Shown here: positions 50,419 through 59,574 of the stretch, piece by piece
How the letters are laid out: the number at the start of each line of letters is the position of its first letter
Numbering within the stretch: position 1 is the stretch's first letter
DNA from: Pseudomonas rustica
GTDB taxonomy: Bacteria; Pseudomonadota; Gammaproteobacteria; Pseudomonadales; Pseudomonadaceae
DNA length: 64,000 nucleotides
Reading direction: 5' to 3'
NCBI RefSeq assembly: GCF_018336155.1
Contig: NZ_JAGYHF010000003.1
Span: 372,001 to 436,000, forward strand
The notes under the pieces: generated by a model
Databases searched by the model: none
Told to the model about the DNA's origin: nothing
The model's input: the letters and a program-made list of their open reading frames with translations, nothing else
Made by a program: the position numbers and the translations under genes

Positions 50419-51381
50419 ATGTCCCTGCATCCGGAACTCAATGCCTTCCTCGACTTGGCCGAAGAAAGCCAGGCCGATGGCCCCGGCCCGTTTCATTTGT
50501 CGACGCCGGCTCAGGCCCGGGAAGCCTTCGAGCGCACCACGGTGCAGTTGCGCTGGGGCGCGCCGACGGATGTCAGTGTCGTGACGGTGCCGTACACCGC
50601 GCGTGATGGCGCCAGTCTGGAGCTGCGTTTATATCGGCCCGCCAATGCGCAGGCCGAGGCGCTGCCGGTGCTGGTGTATTTCCACGGTGGCGGTTATGTG
50701 GTCGGCAGCCTGCAATCCCATGACGGCGTGTGTCGCGAGTTTTGCGCGCGTACGCCGTGCGCGGTGTTGTCGGTGGGTTATCGCGTGGCGCCGGAACATA
50801 AGTTTCCAACGCCGCTCAATGATGGCGCTGATGCCTTGGCGTGGCTGGCGCAGCACGCCGTGGCTGAAGGTCTGGACATCAACCGCGTGGCGTTCGGTGG
50901 CGACAGTGTTGGCGCGACACTGGCGACAGTGTTGGCCCTGCAAGCGGCGCTCGATCCGGCTTCACTGGCAATCACGCCTTGCCTGCAACTGCTCTGCTAT
51001 CCGGTAACGGACGCCTCCACCAGCAGCCCCTCGACCGAGCTGTTTGGCGAAGGTTATCTGCTGGAAAGCGAGACGCTGGAGTGGTTCTACCGGCACTACG
51101 CCAACGACGCGGCGGATCGTCTCGACTGGCGCTTCTCACCGCTGCTGGCGACGGATTACCAAGGCATGGCCCCGGCCGTCATCACCTTGGCTGGCCACGA
51201 TCCATTGCTCGACGAAGGCCGCGCTTATGCCCGGCGTCTGCAAGAGCACGGCGTAACCGTGGAGCTGATCGAATACACAGGTTTGATTCACGACTTCCTG
51301 CGTCTGCAGAGCGTGGTGCCGGACATCGATAACGTCTACACCCAACTCACCCAAAGCCTGCGCACAGCCATCTCACACTAA
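50419..51381 (+). CDS. HSL-family alpha/beta hydrolase (esterase), possible pyoverdine-releasing enzyme
   Basis: 320-aa hormone-sensitive-lipase family esterase. YFHGGGYVVGS near residue 92 is the HGGG oxyanion hole, FGGDSVGATLA near 161 holds the nucleophile Ser (GDSVG), AGHDPLLDE near 258 the Asp, and GLIHDFL near 288 the His, so the triad is complete. No signal peptide is seen, so it should be cytoplasmic. It follows the TE-less last synthetase by 85 bp with a terminator-like hairpin between, and precedes the receptor gene in convergent orientation. The ATG at 50419 has AAGGAAACC upstream. Function in peptide release, cyclisation or siderophore-ester cleavage is only inferred from position. 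Confidence 0.82.
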   Translation: MSLHPELNAFLDLAEESQADGPGPFHLSTPAQAREAFERTTVQLRWGAPTDVSVVTVPYTARDGASLELRLYRPANAQAEALPVLVYFHGGGYVVGSLQSHDGVCREFCARTPCAVLSVGYRVAPEHKFPTPLNDGADALAWLAQHAVAEGLDINRVAFGGDSVGATLATVLALQAALDPASLAITPCLQLLCYPVTDASTSSPSTELFGEGYLLESETLEWFYRHYANDAADRLDWRFSPLLATDYQGMAPAVITLAGHDPLLDEGRAYARRLQEHGVTVELIEYTGLIHDFLRLQSVVPDIDNVYTQLTQSLRTAISH

Positions 51382-51391
51382 ACACATCCCC

Positions 51392-51464
51392 TGTAGGAGC
51401 TGCCGAAGGCTGCGATCTGTTGATCTTCAAAAGCAAAAGATCGCAGCCTTCGGCAGCTCCTACA
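51392..51464. repeat. REP doublet, family A
   Basis: Inverted pair with the CCTTCGG core, starting 11 bp after the esterase stop. A separate terminator follows at 51486. Confidence 0.9.
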
Positions 51465-51485
51465 AAAAAGCGGGTTTCAGGGCAT

Positions 51486-51515
51486 AAAAAAACCGGGCAA
51501 TCGCCCGGTTTTTTT
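51486..51515. terminator. Bidirectional terminator between esterase and fpvA
   Basis: AACCGGGC, loop AATC, GCCCGGTT, with an A run before and a T run after. It serves the convergent esterase (+) and fpvA (-) transcripts, ending 15 bp from the fpvA stop. Confidence 0.9.
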
Positions 51516-51529
51516 GTCGGTGGGGTGGC

Positions 51530-53992
51530 TTACCAGTCGTAAGACACTTCAACCGATGCCACGCGCTCCTGGCCGTAGTAGCAACCGAACGAGTAGTTGC
51601 AGTCCGAGATGTACTCACGGTCGAAGATGTTCTGCACGTTCACGCTGGTCTGCACGCCGCGCAGGCTTGGCGAGAGTTTGCCCATGTCGTAGCTGACGGT
51701 GGTGTCGTAGACAACGTAGGACGGCACGTCGAACGAGTTCGCCGCATCACCCGGCTTGCGACCGGTGTAGCGGGCGCCGACGCCGAAGGTCAGACCGTTG
51801 AGCGAAGCCTGGGTGAAGTGATAGTTGGCCCACACCAGCGCCGAAACAGGCGACTGTGCTTCACTGCGGTTGTCTTCGTTGCCCCAAGTGTCTTTGGTGT
51901 AGAACGAGTCGAGGTAGCTGGCGGCCGCCATCACGTCGATGTTGTCGAAGGTCGATTTGACTTCCAGTTCGACACCACGCGAGCGCACTTCACCCGACTG
52001 CGCCTGGTATTGCGGGTACTCGGTGTCGCCGGTCAGCACGTTCTTCTGTTTGATCTGGAACACCGAAGCGGTGATCAGGGTCTGGTCGAACGGCTGGTAT
52101 TTCACACCGATTTCGTATTGCTCGCCTTCGGTCGGCTCAAAGCCTTTGCCACCGCGCTCAGGCGCTGCAGTGCCGAGGGTCGGCAGGAACGATTCCGAGT
52201 AGCTGACGTACGGCGCGAGGCCGAAGTCGGTGACGTAGGTCAGGCCCACGCGGCTGGTGAATTTGTGGTCACGCTTTTCTTCGACGGTGCGTGCCAGCAG
52301 ATCCTTGTTTTCCACTTCGGCCCAGTCCTGGCGGCCACCGATGGTGAGGATCCACTTGTCCAGTTTGATCTGGTCTTGCAGGTACACACCGGTCTGGCGA
52401 ATGGTGTTGTCCCACTTGGTGTCCAGTTGCGGCGTGACGCTGCTGGTGTCGTAGTTGTTGTTCGCGCCGTAAAGGTTGATCGGCAACACGTTGTAGGCGT
52501 TGTAGCCGTCGTACTTACGGTTGAAGTGGCGATAATCCACGCCCATCAGCGTGGTGTGTTCCAGCGCGCCGGTGTTGAATTTGTATTCCAGGTTGTTATC
52601 GACGGTGTACGCGGTGTTGTGCTGTTTCCAGTTCAGCTTGACCCGGTTGGCCTGGGTGTAGTCGGTCACGCCGGCGTCATCGGTGACGAAGCTGCGCAGG
52701 TAGAAACCTTTGTAGTCATCGCGCACGTCGGTGTAACGCGCGGTGGAGCGGTACTTCAAATCTTCGGTGAGGTTGTGGGTGAAGTCGTAGCCGAAGACGT
52801 ACTGGTCGCGTTTGTAGTCGTTGTATTTCGAGTCGCCGGAGAAGAATTCGCGGTCGATGCGCTCGCCGTTCGGGCCGCGCTTGAGCGAGCCGATCATCGG
52901 CAGCGCCTGATAGTCTTCCAGACCGTCGTCACGCTGGATCTGCGCAAGCAGGGTCAGCGAGGTGTCGTCGTTTGGCGTCCAGGTCAGGCTCGGCGCCAGC
53001 AACATACGCTCGCTGTGGGTGTGATCGACCTGTTGGCCGCCTTTTTTGCCAACACCAACGACGCGGTAGGTGAACTCTTTCTGATCGTCGATCGGGCCGC
53101 TGGTGTCGAATGCGCCGTTGACCCGATCGTAGCTGCCGGCCCCCAGTTTGACCTGGCTGCGCTGCTCGGTGGTCGGACGCTTGGACACCATGTTGATGAT
53201 GCCGCCCGGCTGGTTCTGACCGTATAGCACCGAGGACGGGCCTTTGAGCACTTCGATGCGCTCAAGGGTGTACGGATCGATCTGCGGTGCGCCGCCGAGG
53301 CTGCCGGCGTACGGCAGGTAGGCGCCGTCGAGGTACAGCGGCGTCGGTGCAAAACCACGGCTGGTGATTTCGTCGGCGATGGCGTTGCGGTCGGTGAAAC
53401 CACCGACGTTCAGGCCCGGCGTGTAGCGCAGGGCCTGGGTCAGGTTGCGTGCGCCCTGGGTCTGCACTTGCTCGGCAGTGATCACGTTGATGGTCTGCGG
53501 GATTTCCAGGATCGGCGTGTCGGTCTTGGTACCGGTGGCGCTGCGAGTCGCGACATAGCCGTCGACCGGGCCATAGGCGGATTCAACCGCTCGGCCATTG
53601 ATGTTGGTCGCGCCCAGCTCCAGCGAGTTACCGCTCGATCTGCCGCGCACGGTGACGGTGTTGTCCTGCACGGTGAACATGACGCCGGTCCCCACCAGCA
53701 TCTTCGACAGCGCTTGCGACGGCGACAACCGGCCGCTGACCGGTTGGCTGCGCAGGCCCTGTACGTCATCAGCGCTGTACAGCACTTGCATGTTCGATTG
53801 CGTGCCCAATGCCTGCAGTGCGCTTGCCAGCGATTGCGCAGGGATATTGAAATTCACTTCTTCAGCCTGAACGTGGGCGCTGAACGGCAAGGCGAGGGCC
53901 ATGCTGAAGGCGGTAGCGCTGAAGCCAGGTTGCAACATGCGACGCATGATCAGCGCCTTGGTAAAACGTGGAATCCCCGGAATTGCTGGCAT
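51530..53992 (-). CDS. fpvA: TonB-dependent ferripyoverdine receptor with signalling domain
   Basis: 820-aa outer-membrane receptor. A long signal peptide (about residues 1-43, ending SAHVQA) precedes an STN signalling domain, FNIPAQSLASALQALG to about 115. The plug domain (about 140-265) contains QVQTQGARNLTQALRYTPG and IEVLKGPSSVLYGQNQPGG. A 22-strand barrel follows and ends in YDW, the aromatic C-terminus recognised by the Bam complex. The STN domain points to control of PvdS/FpvI through an FpvR-type anti-sigma factor, not encoded here. It is 98 bp downstream of pvdE on the same strand; I found no PvdS box in that gap, so it may be co-transcribed. An internal Met at 53947 is an alternative start. 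Confidence 0.93.
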   Translation of the reverse strand: MPAIPGIPRFTKALIMRRMLQPGFSATAFSMALALPFSAHVQAEEVNFNIPAQSLASALQALGTQSNMQVLYSADDVQGLRSQPVSGRLSPSQALSKMLVGTGVMFTVQDNTVTVRGRSSGNSLELGATNINGRAVESAYGPVDGYVATRSATGTKTDTPILEIPQTINVITAEQVQTQGARNLTQALRYTPGLNVGGFTDRNAIADEITSRGFAPTPLYLDGAYLPYAGSLGGAPQIDPYTLERIEVLKGPSSVLYGQNQPGGIINMVSKRPTTEQRSQVKLGAGSYDRVNGAFDTSGPIDDQKEFTYRVVGVGKKGGQQVDHTHSERMLLAPSLTWTPNDDTSLTLLAQIQRDDGLEDYQALPMIGSLKRGPNGERIDREFFSGDSKYNDYKRDQYVFGYDFTHNLTEDLKYRSTARYTDVRDDYKGFYLRSFVTDDAGVTDYTQANRVKLNWKQHNTAYTVDNNLEYKFNTGALEHTTLMGVDYRHFNRKYDGYNAYNVLPINLYGANNNYDTSSVTPQLDTKWDNTIRQTGVYLQDQIKLDKWILTIGGRQDWAEVENKDLLARTVEEKRDHKFTSRVGLTYVTDFGLAPYVSYSESFLPTLGTAAPERGGKGFEPTEGEQYEIGVKYQPFDQTLITASVFQIKQKNVLTGDTEYPQYQAQSGEVRSRGVELEVKSTFDNIDVMAAASYLDSFYTKDTWGNEDNRSEAQSPVSALVWANYHFTQASLNGLTFGVGARYTGRKPGDAANSFDVPSYVVYDTTVSYDMGKLSPSLRGVQTSVNVQNIFDREYISDCNYSFGCYYGQERVASVEVSYDW

Positions 53993-54090
53993 TGTGTTTC
54001 ACTCTTGCAGGTTTTAATTGGGTTGTAGTTGTTATCGATTCTTAATTAGACGCACGAGCCTCAGAAAACCAGAATGAGAATCGTGGCTAT

Positions 54091-55740
54091 TTACGCCGTT
54101 TGCAGTTCCGTGATGACTTTTCCCGCTTCCATCCGCACCAATTGGTCGGCGACATCGAAATAACGATCGTCGTGGGAAATGACGATGATGGTTTTGCCCA
54201 GACGCTTCAGGTCGGGCAGCAGCTCGGTGTAGAAGATGCGCCGGAAGGTCGGATCCTGATCCGCCGCCCACTCGTCAAAGACCAGCACTGGACGCTCTTC
54301 CAGCCAGGCATTGACCAATGCCAGACGTTTGCGCTGACCGGTCGACAGGTCGGTGGTGGTGAACGAGCCGTCACGCACGCTGACCTTGTGCGCGATCTCC
54401 AGGCGTTGCAGGTATTGGTTGGCGTCTTCGGGGATGTGCGTGTCGCCCTGCACCACGTCGTCGAACAGGTAGTAGTCGGCGAAAATCGTCGTGAACAGTT
54501 GGCGGTAATCGTCGCGGGTGAGGGCGGTGACCACTTGCTCGTTGAGGCGAATCTCACCTTGTTGTGGTGCGTACAGGCCCAGTAGCAACTTGATCAGGGT
54601 GGTCTTGCCGCAACCGTTTTCACCGACAATGAAAACGATGTCGCCCTGTTCGATCTTCAGGTTGACCGGGCCCAGGCTGAACGGCGTGGCGCCTTCGACC
54701 GCCGGGAAGCTGTAGGCGACGTCGGTCAGTTCGAGGCTGTGCACCGGGGTTTTGCGATTGCCCTGATCGCTGAGCAACAGGTGCGGCTCTGGCGAGGAGA
54801 ACTGTTCCGACAACTCGGCGATGCGGCGGAAGGCGATCTGCGCGCGGCTGACAATCGGCAGCGTGCCAATCAAATGCTCCAGCGGCCCTTTCATGTACAG
54901 CAGCACCAGCACGAAGCCGCTCATCACCGCTTTGTCCGTGCTCGGCCAAAGTGATTGCAGGGCCAGCGCCAAACCGATCACGACAAAGAACAGCATCGAA
55001 CCGAAGGTTTTTGCGACCACGAAGATATTCACCGAGCGAATCTGCGTGTCGCAGATTTTGTCGGCGGTGTGCTCGATACCCGAGACGAACATGCGATGAC
55101 GACGTGGGCGGTGGATGCGCAGTTCCTTGGCGCCTTCAGCGATGGCGTTGTAGTGCTTTTGCAATTCGTCTTCGGAATCGCGAGCCTCCATGAAGCCTTT
55201 GATGCCGTGGCCGCGAGCGATGTACTGAACAACAGTGCCGATAATGATCGCCACCACCATCATCAGAAACATCGGCCACGACAGCATTGCCAGGTAGCCC
55301 ATGCAGCCGAGTGTCACGGTGAGGGAAATGGCCAGCGGCGCGAAGGCAAAGGCGAAATCGCTGATGGTGTCAACGTCATGGGTCAGCACCGGAATCAGCC
55401 GATGGCTGCGATAGCGCTCGATCTGTTCGATCGGTGCTGAGAGCACCTTTTCGCCCAACTCTTTGCGCAGTTTGGCGATGATTTTCTGGCCGACGTAATT
55501 GGTGCCGATGTCGGAGAAAATCGAACTGACCAGTGCCAGCAGACACAACCCGGCGAACGCGGCGACCACGGTGTTGGTCAGGCCGCCCTCGGCATGCAGC
55601 ACATTATTGATTGTCGCCAGCAGCACCGTGACGCTCAGGCCACCGACCATGCCCAGCAGGATCGAGCCGGCAACAATCAGACGAAAGGGTTTGAGCAGGG
55701 TGAACAATTCATTGATCACCCCGCGTGTTGGTTTGCTCAT
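54091..55740 (-). CDS. pvdE: PvdE, ABC exporter of the pyoverdine precursor ferribactin
   Basis: 549-aa half-type ABC exporter with a fused membrane domain (about residues 1-310, six hydrophobic segments) and nucleotide-binding domain (about 335-549). Walker A is GENGCGKTTLIKLL, the signature is LSTGQRKRLALV, and Walker B is VLVFDEWAADQDP. The H-loop reads ISHDDRYF. PvdE carries cytoplasmic ferribactin into the periplasm, where PvdP, PvdO, PvdN and PvdM act. A perfect PvdS box lies 108 bp upstream, in the gap after pvdO. It is in the same direction as fpvA and the pvdMNO operon. Confidence 0.94.
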   Translation of the reverse strand: MSKPTRGVINELFTLLKPFRLIVAGSILLGMVGGLSVTVLLATINNVLHAEGGLTNTVVAAFAGLCLLALVSSIFSDIGTNYVGQKIIAKLRKELGEKVLSAPIEQIERYRSHRLIPVLTHDVDTISDFAFAFAPLAISLTVTLGCMGYLAMLSWPMFLMMVVAIIIGTVVQYIARGHGIKGFMEARDSEDELQKHYNAIAEGAKELRIHRPRRHRMFVSGIEHTADKICDTQIRSVNIFVVAKTFGSMLFFVVIGLALALQSLWPSTDKAVMSGFVLVLLYMKGPLEHLIGTLPIVSRAQIAFRRIAELSEQFSSPEPHLLLSDQGNRKTPVHSLELTDVAYSFPAVEGATPFSLGPVNLKIEQGDIVFIVGENGCGKTTLIKLLLGLYAPQQGEIRLNEQVVTALTRDDYRQLFTTIFADYYLFDDVVQGDTHIPEDANQYLQRLEIAHKVSVRDGSFTTTDLSTGQRKRLALVNAWLEERPVLVFDEWAADQDPTFRRIFYTELLPDLKRLGKTIIVISHDDRYFDVADQLVRMEAGKVITELQTA

Positions 55741-55847
55741 GGAGGTTCCCTGCTTGAAAGAACGGCGAAGGCCGGCATCGGTCGCGGGCTTCGCCTGGGT
55801 GCGTAGAGGGCGGGGGCGCGTCGCAATGGATCGCGCCCACCTGTAAA

Positions 55848-55871
55848 ACGACTGGAGGGGTGGTTAATTTA
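55848..55871 (-). promoter_or_regulatory. Perfect PvdS box for pvdE
   Basis: Minus-strand TAAAT (55871-55867), 16 bases, CGT (55850-55848). It lies in the 144-bp gap between the pvdO stop and the pvdE start, so pvdE has its own iron-starvation promoter. Confidence 0.85.
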
Positions 55872-55884
55872 AGGGGCGCTGCGG

Positions 55885-56793
55885 TTACAGATCGCGGGCG
55901 ACCCGGAAGCCGATCCAGTCGCCGCGATCACCCGGCACCAGCGCGTTGCGGTTGCCGGAGCGGGAGAACACCGGCGCCTCGCCCCAGTCGTTGCCGCGAA
56001 TGCGCTTGAATTCGCACTTGCCGGTCAGCCAGGCACTGCCGTCGCTCGGTGCGCCGACGTAGTTTTCGTTGTAGCAATCGGCCGTCCATTCGTAGACGTT
56101 GCCGTGCATGTCGTACACGCCAAACGCATTCGGCGCGAAGCTGCCGGCCGGGGCGGTGAAGTTGTAGCCGTCGGCGGCGCCATAGGTGTTGGCGTGCTTG
56201 GCGATGCTGTATTCCTTGCCTTCATCGAACGGGAAGGGGAACGGCCCGCTGCTGCCGCCACGGGCGGCGTATTCGCGCAGGGATTCGCTGACCAGTCGGT
56301 ATTGTTTGCCGGTCTTTTTCGACAGCCACGCGACGTAGGCATTGGCCTCGGCGAAGTCCATGCACACGGCGGGGTGGCGGTCGGTGTATTGCTTGCGCGG
56401 GTCGCTGCCCTGATAGTCCGGAATCCCCGCTTTGCACGCGCGGCCCGGGCGGTCGTCGCCGTCCGGCATCTGGTAGCCGGTGTCCTTCAGGTAGGCGAAC
56501 CATTCACCCTTGAGCACCTGAAAACGGCTGATGGCCAAGGGTTTGGCGAACGTCACCGGGTGCATCGGGCTTTCATCGGGCTCGCGGCCGACTTCGTCAT
56601 CCGGGGTGCCCATGGTGAAGGTGCCGGTGGGCAGCACGACCATTTCCGGGCAGTCCTTGCAGTCCTTGAACACTTTGCCCGGCGCAGGTGGCGTGGCGGC
56701 CTGAGCGGCGCTCGGCATGAGGCCGGCGGCGAGGGCGGCGAGCACCAAAGCGGGCAGGGCTTTCAGGGAAAAACGAGGTAACTCAGTGTTCAT
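55885..56793 (-). CDS. pvdO: PvdO, periplasmic FGE-like pyoverdine chromophore-maturation enzyme
   Basis: About 302-aa protein with a Sec-type signal peptide ending SAAQA. The mature part is a formylglycine-generating-enzyme-like (SUMF1) domain: MVVLPTGTFTMGTPDDEVG near the start, YRLVSESLREYAARGG in the middle, GVYDMHGNVYEWTADCY and IRGNDWGEA near the end. Work on P. aeruginosa assigns PvdO to oxidation of dihydropyoverdine to pyoverdine. Start at 56793 (MNTELPRF) gives a clean signal peptide. An in-frame GTG at 56832 that overlaps the pvdN stop would add 13 residues. Third gene of the pvdMNO operon. Confidence 0.92.
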   Translation of the reverse strand: MNTELPRFSLKALPALVLAALAAGLMPSAAQAATPPAPGKVFKDCKDCPEMVVLPTGTFTMGTPDDEVGREPDESPMHPVTFAKPLAISRFQVLKGEWFAYLKDTGYQMPDGDDRPGRACKAGIPDYQGSDPRKQYTDRHPAVCMDFAEANAYVAWLSKKTGKQYRLVSESLREYAARGGSSGPFPFPFDEGKEYSIAKHANTYGAADGYNFTAPAGSFAPNAFGVYDMHGNVYEWTADCYNENYVGAPSDGSAWLTGKCEFKRIRGNDWGEAPVFSRSGNRNALVPGDRGDWIGFRVARDL

Positions 56794-56828
56794 TTCGCGT
56801 CTCGCTAAAAAGGAAAAAGAGGGCAGGC

Positions 56829-58109
56829 TCACAGGGCCTGGTCGAGGATGCTCAGCAAGCGGTCGATCTGCGCTTCGTTGTTGAGCAGCCCCGGTGCGGT
56901 GCGGATCACCGGGCCGACGTCACGCTCGACGGCATCGGCAACCACACGGTTGGCCATCAGGTGCGCGGCGATCTTGTCGCTGTCCTTGCCCTTGACCCGG
57001 AAGAAGGTGAAACCGGCAGAAAACTCCGGGCTCAACGGCGTCACCAGTTCGATCTGTGGGCGTTGCAGCAGACGTTTTTTCAGGTGGCTGTTGAGTTCAT
57101 GGATGCGCGCCTGCACCTCGGCTTTGCCCAATTGCAGGTGCAACTTGAACGCCTCGGTCAGGGCCCAGCGGTGTTCGAAGGCGTGATAACCGCCCGGGGT
57201 CATCGTCGTGGAAAAGTGCTCAGCCTCGGAGAAGGTCGGGATGATCGGCGTGACGTATTTCACCTCCGGCGTGCGGCTGCAAACGATGCCGGTGCCACGT
57301 GGGCCGAACATCCATTTGTGTGTGCCGGCGATGAAGAAGTCGCAATTCATCTCCGGGAAACTCAGGTCTTCAACGCCAAATCCGTGCACGCCGTCGACCA
57401 CGTAAATGATCCGGTCAGCATCGCTGCGCCCACGGTTGTGTTTGTCGACCAGCGCGCCGATCGCGCCGAGCGGCAGCTTCACGCCGCTGCCCGAATGCAC
57501 CCAGCACATGCCCAGCACGCGGGTCTCCGGGCGGATGCTGCGGTCGATGTTGGCCAGCAGTTGTTTCTCGCTGATCGTTTGCGGATCGTCGAACAGGCGA
57601 ATCTTGCGCACCTTGGTGCCTTCACGTTCGCTGCGCAGTTCCAGAATCGTGTGGGTGGCGTAGTGCTCGTGTTCGGTGGTGAGGATTTCTTGATCGGCGC
57701 GCACGTGCACGCCGCCATAAATCATGGTCAGGCCTTCGGTGGTGCTGCCGGTCAGGGCGATCTGCTTGGCATCGGCTTGCAGGTATTGGCCGGCCCACAC
57801 GCGCACGTCGTGTTCGCGCTGTTCGATCACGCCGACGTCCCAGTCCATCGCCAGTCCCGGGTTTTTGTCGAGCGCGGCGCGGTGCATTTCAATGGCGTCG
57901 CGCACCGGTTTCGGGTGGCTGGTGATGAGGAAGTTGGAGAAGTGCAGGTACTCGGGATCTTGATTGAACAGCTGCTGCAACTGCGCCCATTTATCGCGCG
58001 GCAAAGGCGCGATCGGCGTGGGGGCAGCAACGCTCGGCAGGCTCGCGCCGAGTGGCAGCGCCGCCGCGAGGATTCCGGCCTGCTTCAAAAAGTCACGACG
58101 ATTGCTCAT
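56829..58109 (-). CDS. pvdN: PvdN, periplasmic PLP-dependent enzyme (Tat-exported)
   Basis: 426-aa fold-type I, class V aminotransferase-like protein. A twin-arginine signal NRRDFLKQAG begins at residue 3 and ends near SVAA. The PLP-binding Lys is in AGTHKWMFGP, preceded by IYVVDGVHGFG with the cofactor-contacting Asp. In P. aeruginosa and P. fluorescens PvdN turns the chromophore glutamate side chain into the succinamide form. Its ATG overlaps the pvdM stop (ATGA), so translation is coupled. Longer open frame upstream lies inside pvdM and is rejected. Confidence 0.93.
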   Translation of the reverse strand: MSNRRDFLKQAGILAAALPLGASLPSVAAPTPIAPLPRDKWAQLQQLFNQDPEYLHFSNFLITSHPKPVRDAIEMHRAALDKNPGLAMDWDVGVIEQREHDVRVWAGQYLQADAKQIALTGSTTEGLTMIYGGVHVRADQEILTTEHEHYATHTILELRSEREGTKVRKIRLFDDPQTISEKQLLANIDRSIRPETRVLGMCWVHSGSGVKLPLGAIGALVDKHNRGRSDADRIIYVVDGVHGFGVEDLSFPEMNCDFFIAGTHKWMFGPRGTGIVCSRTPEVKYVTPIIPTFSEAEHFSTTMTPGGYHAFEHRWALTEAFKLHLQLGKAEVQARIHELNSHLKKRLLQRPQIELVTPLSPEFSAGFTFFRVKGKDSDKIAAHLMANRVVADAVERDVGPVIRTAPGLLNNEAQIDRLLSILDQAL

Positions 58110-59482
58110 GGCTTGACGGTGTCCTGAGCAGCGGCCACTGCCGGTTTGGCGGATTTCTCGACCTGATCCCAGACGCGCAGGAAATTGCCGCCCCAGAGCT
58201 TGGCGATGTCGGCTTCGGAGTAGCCGCGCGAGAGCAATTCGGCGGTGACGTTGCGGATCTCGCCAACGTTCTCCCAGCCTTTGACACCGCCGCCTTCGTT
58301 GAAGTCGGAGCTGATGCCGACGTGATCGATGCCGATCTTGCGCACGGTGTAATCGATGGCGTCGCCCAAGTCTTTGAGGCTGGCTTTCGGTTCCTCTTCG
58401 AGAATCGCGTAGAGCTGACCGGCGTACTCGCCAAACTTCTGCTCCGACCACGCGGCGATGATCGGATCGCCCGGCATCAGCGCCATGGCCAGGTTTGGCA
58501 ACGGCGGCAGGTCGTAGCGTTTGCGCAGTTCGTTGAGCTTGTCCTGAGTGCCTTGGGTCAGCGGGCGCAGGTACTGCGAGAAGCCGACGATCTGCACCAC
58601 GCCGCCACTGTTTTTGATCAGCTGCATTTCCTTGTCGCTGAGGTTGCGCGGAATATCCACCATCGCCCTTGGTGCGGAGTGCGACGCCACCAACGGTGTG
58701 CGGCTCAGTTGCGCGACTTGTTCAAGGGCCTTGGTCGACATCTGCGAGACGTCGATGATCACGCCCAGATCGTTGAGGCGTTTGACCGCTTGCTTGCCCA
58801 GATCCGAGAGGCCATCGAGGGCGTCCGGCGAATCGTTGAAGAACGGCAACGGCCGCGACGAGTCAGCCCAGTCGTTGTTGCCGATGTAGCTGAAACCGAA
58901 CATGCGCATGCCACGCGCCGTCCACAGATCCAGCAAGTTGAGGTCGTGGCCGAGGGGGTAGGCGTTGAGCATGCTGATGAAAATCGCAAACTTGCCTTCG
59001 CCGTGCAGGCGGCGGAAATCGGCGGGGGTGTAGGCGATCCCGACCTGATTGGGGAAGTCGCGCACCATGCCGGAAATGATCTTGTAGCGGATCTCCTGCT
59101 GGTTGCGCGCCTCGTCGACGAAACCGGCGGTGGGTTTGTGCGGGGCGTTGGCGCCGTTCCAGATTTCCGGCCAGCCGAAAATCGTCAACGCTGCACCGGA
59201 CAGGCGACCACGGTTGGCTTTGACCAGGTCGAACTGGCCGCTGCCGTCCTTGTCGACCTCATTGCCGGTGGTGCCGAAATCCTGGGTGACGGTGATGTGG
59301 CTGTCGAACGAGAGCATGTGCTCGTGCAGCGCTTCGGCCTGCTGCATGACTTTGTGCGGGTAGCCGGGATTGTCCTTGAACCAAATGTCCCACACCGCAA
59401 AAGCAGCGCCGGCGCTGACCGCCATAGCCAGCGGCAGGCCGATGAAAAGAGCATTTTTCGAACGTGGTTTTGTCATTGCCAT
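58106..59482 (-). CDS. pvdM: PvdM, periplasmic membrane-dipeptidase-like pyoverdine maturation protein
   Basis: 458-aa M19 (renal dipeptidase) family protein with an N-terminal membrane anchor or uncleaved signal (about residues 10-32). The fold landmarks GNNDWADS, VASHSAPRAM with PRNLSD, and HVGISSDF are kept. Several metal ligands look replaced: the usual HxD is DSHITV, the bridging Glu of the IEG motif is absent at FISMLNA, and the SH of IDxSH is IDVSQ. It may be a non-catalytic helper, fitting reports that PvdM is needed for ferribactin oxidation by PvdP. First gene of pvdMNO, with a perfect PvdS box upstream. A second Met two codons in is an alternative start. Confidence 0.92.
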   Translation of the reverse strand: MAMTKPRSKNALFIGLPLAMAVSAGAAFAVWDIWFKDNPGYPHKVMQQAEALHEHMLSFDSHITVTQDFGTTGNEVDKDGSGQFDLVKANRGRLSGAALTIFGWPEIWNGANAPHKPTAGFVDEARNQQEIRYKIISGMVRDFPNQVGIAYTPADFRRLHGEGKFAIFISMLNAYPLGHDLNLLDLWTARGMRMFGFSYIGNNDWADSSRPLPFFNDSPDALDGLSDLGKQAVKRLNDLGVIIDVSQMSTKALEQVAQLSRTPLVASHSAPRAMVDIPRNLSDKEMQLIKNSGGVVQIVGFSQYLRPLTQGTQDKLNELRKRYDLPPLPNLAMALMPGDPIIAAWSEQKFGEYAGQLYAILEEEPKASLKDLGDAIDYTVRKIGIDHVGISSDFNEGGGVKGWENVGEIRNVTAELLSRGYSEADIAKLWGGNFLRVWDQVEKSAKPAVAAAQDTVKP

Positions 59483-59538
59483 CTCAGTCAGGTTCGCCGT
59501 CGAGGTGCAGGCGCAGAGGCCTTTGCTATCTGGGAAGA

Positions 59539-59562
59539 ACGAGTGGATGGCCGTGGAATTTA
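59539..59562 (-). promoter_or_regulatory. Perfect PvdS box for pvdMNO
   Basis: Minus-strand TAAAT (59562-59558), 16 bases, CGT (59541-59539), 56 bp before the pvdM ATG. Confidence 0.85.
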
Positions 59563-59574
59563 GGTCGCCGGGTT

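Noticed and set aside
53993..54090. Possible PvdS or Fur box before fpvA
   Set aside because: TAATT is present but no CGT at the right distance, and GAATGAGAATCG is only a weak Fur-like match.
58110..58451. Longer N-terminus for PvdN
   Set aside because: It lies inside pvdM and would bury the twin-arginine signal; the ATG at 58109 overlaps the pvdM stop in the usual ATGA way.
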